This document shows positions 60,201 to 64,000 of a DNA stretch of 64,000 nt, piece after piece (the stretch's first letter is position 1; every line of letters begins with the position of its first letter). Below the pieces are notes generated by a model. That model was not told the origin of the DNA. It searched no databases and saw only the letters and a program-made list of their open reading frames with translations. The position numbers and the translations under genes were made by a program. The DNA lies in the NCBI RefSeq assembly GCF_003672135.1, contig NC_039518.1, positions 8,248,136-8,312,135 on the forward strand, read 5' to 3'. Source of the DNA: Ooceraea biroi (Eukaryota > Arthropoda > Insecta > Hymenoptera > Formicidae).

Positions 60201-62766
60201 CGGCTGAAGTATATTGCAAGCAACTGGACGAAATGATGCAACAACTTGCTATTAAACAACCGAAATTGGTCAATCGGTCAATGTCGATCCTGTTGCATGA
60301 TAATGCTCGACCGCACACTGCACGACTGACCGTGGCAAAGCTACGGGAGTTGGAATTGGAAACTCTCCGTCATCCACCGTATTCACCAGATCTATCACCT
60401 ACCGACTATCACTTCTTCCGGAATTTGGACAACTTGTTGGTGGGAAAATTCTTCAATCCTCAACAGCCCTCCGCGACTTCATCGATTCCCGTACTCCTGG
60501 CTTCTATAGTAGAGGCATAGACCAACTACCACTAAAATGGCAGAAGTGTGTAGATAACATGGGCGCATACTTCGATTGAAAATAAATCATGTCCATGTGC
60601 CAAAAAATGCAAAAGTTTATGTTCTATTTGTAAAGTTTCATACTTAATGACCCAATATGAATATGAGTTCCGCCGTGGAACCACAGGGTCGGAGACAGCT
60701 CGTAATATCAACGCTGTATTTGGTGAAGGTTCAACTACTAAAGCAACGGTGGGCAATTGGTTCAAAAACTTCAGAGATGGAGATTTCAGCCTCGCTAATG
60801 AGCCACGTGGAAGACCAAAGACGAAGGTGGATAATGATCACTTGAGAGCCGTAGTAGAGTCCGATCCATCTCAAAGTACACGTGAATTGGCATCGATATT
60901 CAATGTTTCTATACCCACCATATTGTTCATTTAGCTGCAATTGGTGAGATAAAGAAGTTGGACAAATGGGTCCCGCACGAATTGACCGATGCGCAGCAGG
61001 CGCAACGTCCAGAGGCTTCCCTTTCTTTGCTTTCCCGTCACAAAAATGAATCTTTTTTTTAATCGAATTGTGACCTGCGATGAAAAGTGGATACTCTACG
61101 ACAATCGTAAACGCTCACATCAGTGGTTGAACGCTGATGAACCACCGAGACATCACGCGAAACTCAACGTTACACAGAAGAAGCTTATGGTGACTGTTTG
61201 GTGGTCCAGGTCAGGTGTTATCTACTACAACTTTATGAAACCTGGTACATCGATAACGGCTGAAGTATATTGCAAGCAACTGGACGAAATGATGCAACAA
61301 CTTGCTATTAAACAACCGAAATTGGTCAATCGGTCAATGTCGATCCTGTTGCATGATAATGCTCGACCGCACACTGCACGACTGACCGTGGCAAAGCTAC
61401 GGGAGTTGGAATTGGAAACTCTCCGTCATCCACCGTATTCACCAGATCTATCACCTACCGACTATCACTTCTTCCGGAATTTGGACAACTTGTTGGTGGG
61501 AAAATTCTTCAACCTCAACAGCCCTCCGCGACTTCATCGATTCCCGTACTCCTGGCTTCTATAGTAGAGGCATAGACCAACTACCACTAAAATGGCAGAA
61601 GTGTGTAGATAACATGGGCGCATACTTCGATTGAAAATAAATCATGTCCATGTGCCAAAAAATGCAAAAGTTTATGTTCTATTTGTAAAGTTTCATACTT
61701 AATGACCCAATATGAATATGAGTTCCGCCGTGGAACCACAGGGTCGGAGACAGCTCGTAATATCAACGCTGTATTTGGTGAAGGTTCAACTACTAAAGCA
61801 ACGGTGGGCAATTGGTTCAAACACTTCAGAGATGGAGATTTCAGCCTCGCTAATGAGCCACGTGGAAGACCAAAGACGAAGGTGGATAATGATCACTTGA
61901 GAGCCGTAGTAGAGTCCGATCCATCTCAAAGTACACGTGAATTGGCATCGATATTCAATGTTTCTATACCCACCATATTGTTCATTTAGCTGCAATTGGT
62001 GAGATAAAGAAGTTGGACAAATGGGTCCCGCACGAATTGACCGATGCGCAGTAGGCGCAACGTCCAGAGGCTTCCCTTTCTTTGCTTTCCCGTCACAAAA
62101 ATGAATCTTTTTTTGAATCGAATTGTGACCTGCGATGAAAAGTGGATACTCTACGACAATCGTAAACGCTCACATCAGTGGTTGAACGCTGATGAACCAC
62201 CGAGACATCACGCGAAACTCAACGTTACACAGAAGAAGCTTGTGGTGACTGTTTGGTGGTCCAGGTCAGGTGTTATCTACTACAACTTTATGAAACCTGG
62301 TACATCGATAACGGCTGAAGTATATTGCAAGCAACTAGACGAAATGATGCAACAACTTGCTATTAAACAACCGAAATTGGTCAATCGGTCAATGTCGATC
62401 CTGTTGCATGATAATGCTCGACCGCACACTGCACGACTGACCGTGGCAAAGCTACGGGAGTTGGAATTGGAAACTCTCCGTCATCCACCATATTCACCAG
62501 ATCTATCACCTACCGACTATCACTTCTTCCGGAATTTGGACAACTTCTTGGTGGGAAAATTCTTCAACCCTCAACAGCCCTCCGCGACTTCATCGATTCC
62601 CGTACTCCTGGCTTCTATAGTAGAGGCATAGACCAACTACCACTAAAATGGCAGAAGTGTGTAGATAACATGGGCGCATACTTCGATTGAAAATAAATCA
62701 TGTCCATGTGCCAAAAAATGCAAAAGTTTATGTTCTATTTGTAAAGTTTCATACTTAATGACCCAA
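57276..62766 (+). mobile_element. Five-copy head-to-tail array of mariner family C
   Basis: The 5' inverted repeat TTGGGTCATTAAGTATGAAA occurs once, at 57276. The 3' repeat ending CTTAATGACCCAA occurs five times and the last ends at 62766. TA flanks the whole (57274-57275, 62767-62768). Units start at about 58550, 59603, 60656 and 61711 (period about 1,054 bp). At each junction the 3' repeat is followed by TA and then TGAATATGAGTTCC, which lies inside the transposase about eight codons from its start. Copies are nearly identical. Motifs and the DD34D spacing resemble the cecropia subfamily (Hsmar1-like). Confidence 0.9.
57466..58540 (+). pseudogene. Mariner family C transposase, representative dead copy
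   Basis: The frame starting at 57466 (Met-Glu-Lys-Ser-Lys-Ile-Arg-Val-Ile-Tyr-Glu-Tyr-Glu-Phe-Arg) encodes the HTH part and stops at 57769-57771. A second frame, 57826-58413, carries the core: Thr-Cys-Asp-Glu-Lys-Trp, His-Asp-Asn-Ala-Arg-Pro-His, 34 residues, then Thr-Asp-Tyr-His-Phe-Phe. A third frame after Asn-Pro-Gln-Gln would complete the C-terminus. The first break and a C-terminal frame loss recur in all five copies, so the element was dead before it was amplified. Confidence 0.85.
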
Positions 62767-62914
62767 TATATCTGTGCGTACTTTAAGTTCTCACCTTTGT
62801 ATATATTATAAGACATTAAATGATTTGTATATAACGTATGTGTAGGTTGAAATAATGAAATAAAGAGCAGTTAAAAATGACGAGGCTCGACATCCGCTAG
62901 CGCGGAACCCTCGA

Positions 62915-63051
62915 CTAGGACTTCCTCGAGTTGGTAAACGTCTGCACGAGGCTACACAGTAGTGGCAGGTTCCTGCTTCTCTCACTGTCCCTCACACCCA
63001 AACCCTGCGTGAGCAGCACGCGATCCAGTGGATGCTTCGGCAGGTCGCATT
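62915..63051 (-). CDS. CEP20: CEP20/FOPNL-like protein, exon 3
   Basis: The acceptor ATATTTCAG is followed by codons for Glu-Cys-Asp-Leu-Pro-Lys-His-Pro-Leu-Asp-Arg-Val-Leu-Leu and then ...Asn-Leu-Pro-Leu-Leu-Cys-Ser-Leu-Val-Gln-Thr-Phe, ending Arg-Lys-Ser before the stop at 62915-62917. Pro-Leu-Asp-Arg followed by Pro-Leu-Leu matches the order in vertebrate FOPNL after the LisH motif. The vertebrate protein has an extra tail of about 50 residues that is absent here. Confidence 0.75.
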
Positions 63052-63120
63052 CTGAAATATTTTTCACTCGGCAATTAAATTAGTTTGAGGTCCCGAGAGA
63101 CGAGAGCTCGCGGCTAATAC

Positions 63121-63330
63121 CTGCGACGAACACGGTAGAACTGTACTTGTATCCCATCCAGTCCAGGTACTCCCTGACGAGCTCGTTCAAGAACACGATC
63201 TCGTGCGAGGGCTCGACAGTTCTGGACTTGGTCTCTGCGTTGGAGCAATCGAGCAGCTTTATCACTTCCGTGCGCATTTCCGCCTTCATGCGGTCCAGAT
63301 CTCCGTCGGCCTTCAACGATTCCCTCACGG
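63121..63330 (-). CDS. CEP20: CEP20/FOPNL-like protein, exon 2 (TOF/LisH domain)
   Basis: Bounded by TTTGCAG on its 5' side and GCAG-GTATTA on its 3' side. It encodes Val-Arg-Glu-Ser-Leu-Lys..., Arg-Thr-Glu-Val-Ile-Lys-Leu-Leu-Asp, then the LisH motif Phe-Leu-Asn-Glu-Leu-Val-Arg-Glu-Tyr-Leu-Asp-Trp-Met-Gly-Tyr-Lys-Tyr-Ser. Vertebrate FOPNL has Leu-Ile-Asn-Glu-Leu-Ile-Arg-Glu-Tyr-Leu at this place. In that family the domain dimerises and acts at centriolar satellites and basal bodies in cilium assembly. Reading past the donor reaches a stop after 12 residues, which supports splicing. Confidence 0.8.
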
Positions 63331-63447
63331 CTGCAAATTTGCGACGCGAGGCACGAAAAGGCAGGAACCGTGGGTTGTTTATCAAAACATGCCAATAATG
63401 CTTTGGATTAAAATATATATTACGCATATATTTGTATAATTGTATAC

Positions 63448-63475
63448 CATTTATTAGATCCTTCTCCGACGCCAT
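63448..63475 (-). CDS. CEP20: CEP20/FOPNL-like protein, exon 1
   Basis: The start codon is at 63475 (Met-Ala-Ser-Glu-Lys-Asp-Leu-Ile-Asn) and the donor is AATG-GTATAC, with a 117-bp intron. Joined to exon 2 it gives Asn-Ala-Val-Arg-Glu-Ser-Leu-Lys, aligning with the N-terminus of vertebrate FOPNL. The three exons total 375 bp, 124 residues plus stop, all phases consistent. An upstream in-frame ATG (63511) would add 12 residues without family similarity. Confidence 0.7.
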
Positions 63476-64000
63476 GTCGCGGTACGTATCATAACACTTT
63501 CCAGAAATCAAAGTGTAGAGTCAACGATCAAGCCCGACAACACGGATACCGCCTTTCATTCGAAATTCTCGCCGAAACTCGCGATAACGGGGAAAGAACG
63601 TGGCACAAGGCGACACGTGACAGCCGCGACCGCGAAAGTAAAGTCACTAGATTGACAAAGTACCGCAATCCGTGGTAAAATACGTGGAATAAAAATGGCG
63701 TTGGAAGTGTATTTAGTGCAAACATGCAACTTATCAACACACTAAGTGCAATTCTACGAAGCAGCGTTGCGTTGTATCTCCATTGAGAAAGGTTACGTAT
63801 TGTGACAGATGTGAAGAGAACATAATTGTGATGAAAACACCGTGTAGTTGGAATTAAAATGGCGGACGATTGCGGTACTTTATCTATCTAGTGACTTTAC
63901 GCGAAAGTGAACTGCAGCGCCGTCTCTTAGAGTTTGTCGGAACTCGTTAGCAAGGAGCTTGTCTCCCAGCGCCTGTAGAACGGCAACCTCTCGATCACGT
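63476..64000. promoter_or_regulatory. 5' flank of the CEP20-like gene, possible divergent promoter
   Basis: CpG-containing sequence upstream of the - strand start. On the + strand two ATGs in AAAATGGCG context (about 63694 and 63861) open only very short frames, as in upstream ORFs of a 5' leader. A divergent + strand gene may start beyond the window. No core promoter element is certain. Confidence 0.3.

Noticed and set aside
63080..63511. Single 143-codon unspliced frame for the CEP20-like gene
   Set aside because: The middle part between exons 1 and 2 has no family similarity, while splicing at 63447/63331 and 63120/63052 gives a continuous FOPNL-like protein.

Overview
The window looks like an arthropod genome segment, most likely an ant or another aculeate hymenopteran. 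It has long gene-free stretches, spliceosomal introns, AT-rich and CpG-rich patches side by side, several mariner families and two 100-base assembly gaps (3435-3534, 20620-20719). The species assignment is inference. Only two protein genes are recognisable.

Layout. From 1 to about 47.8 kb there is almost nothing but mobile DNA and unassigned sequence. The 3' end of a mariner opens the window (1-302). A 347-bp foldback lies at 2232-2578. A tandem plus inverted cluster of a second mariner family lies at 3535-5926, and a degraded five-unit array of an inverted-repeat element at 7656-10455. Intact copies of that element, flanked by TTAA, lie at 18234-18954 and 24037-24756. Two arrays of a miniature LTR-type element occupy 14272-16534 and 35553-38460. 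A CACCC-ended foldback element is present singly at 19364-20235 and as a six-copy array at 26142-32559. A 6.6-kb mariner whose transposase segment is repeated nine times in tandem lies at 41183-47778.

The gene-bearing part starts 100 bp beyond that mariner. Four exons on the + strand (47879-56351) encode the C-terminal 1,091 or so residues of an RBBP6/Snama-type protein. Its last intron hosts a nearly intact DUF4817-type transposon (52251-53822). A five-copy tandem array of a third mariner family (57276-62766) separates its 3' UTR from a convergent three-exon gene on the - strand (62915-63475) encoding a small LisH protein like CEP20/FOPNL.

The unifying observation is that unrelated transposons here are repeatedly found as head-to-tail arrays. 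Where junctions can be read they fall at short matches: a 9-bp repeat in one mariner, and a TA dinucleotide joining a 3' terminal repeat to an internal transposase position in two other mariner families. The LTR-type arrays as wholes are flanked by 4-bp target duplications (GGAT and CAAT). On its - strand each of their terminal repeats carries a tRNA-Leu/Ser-like segment followed by a T run. That combination is the best candidate here for something not previously described. Everything was read by eye from the sequence; no database comparison was possible.
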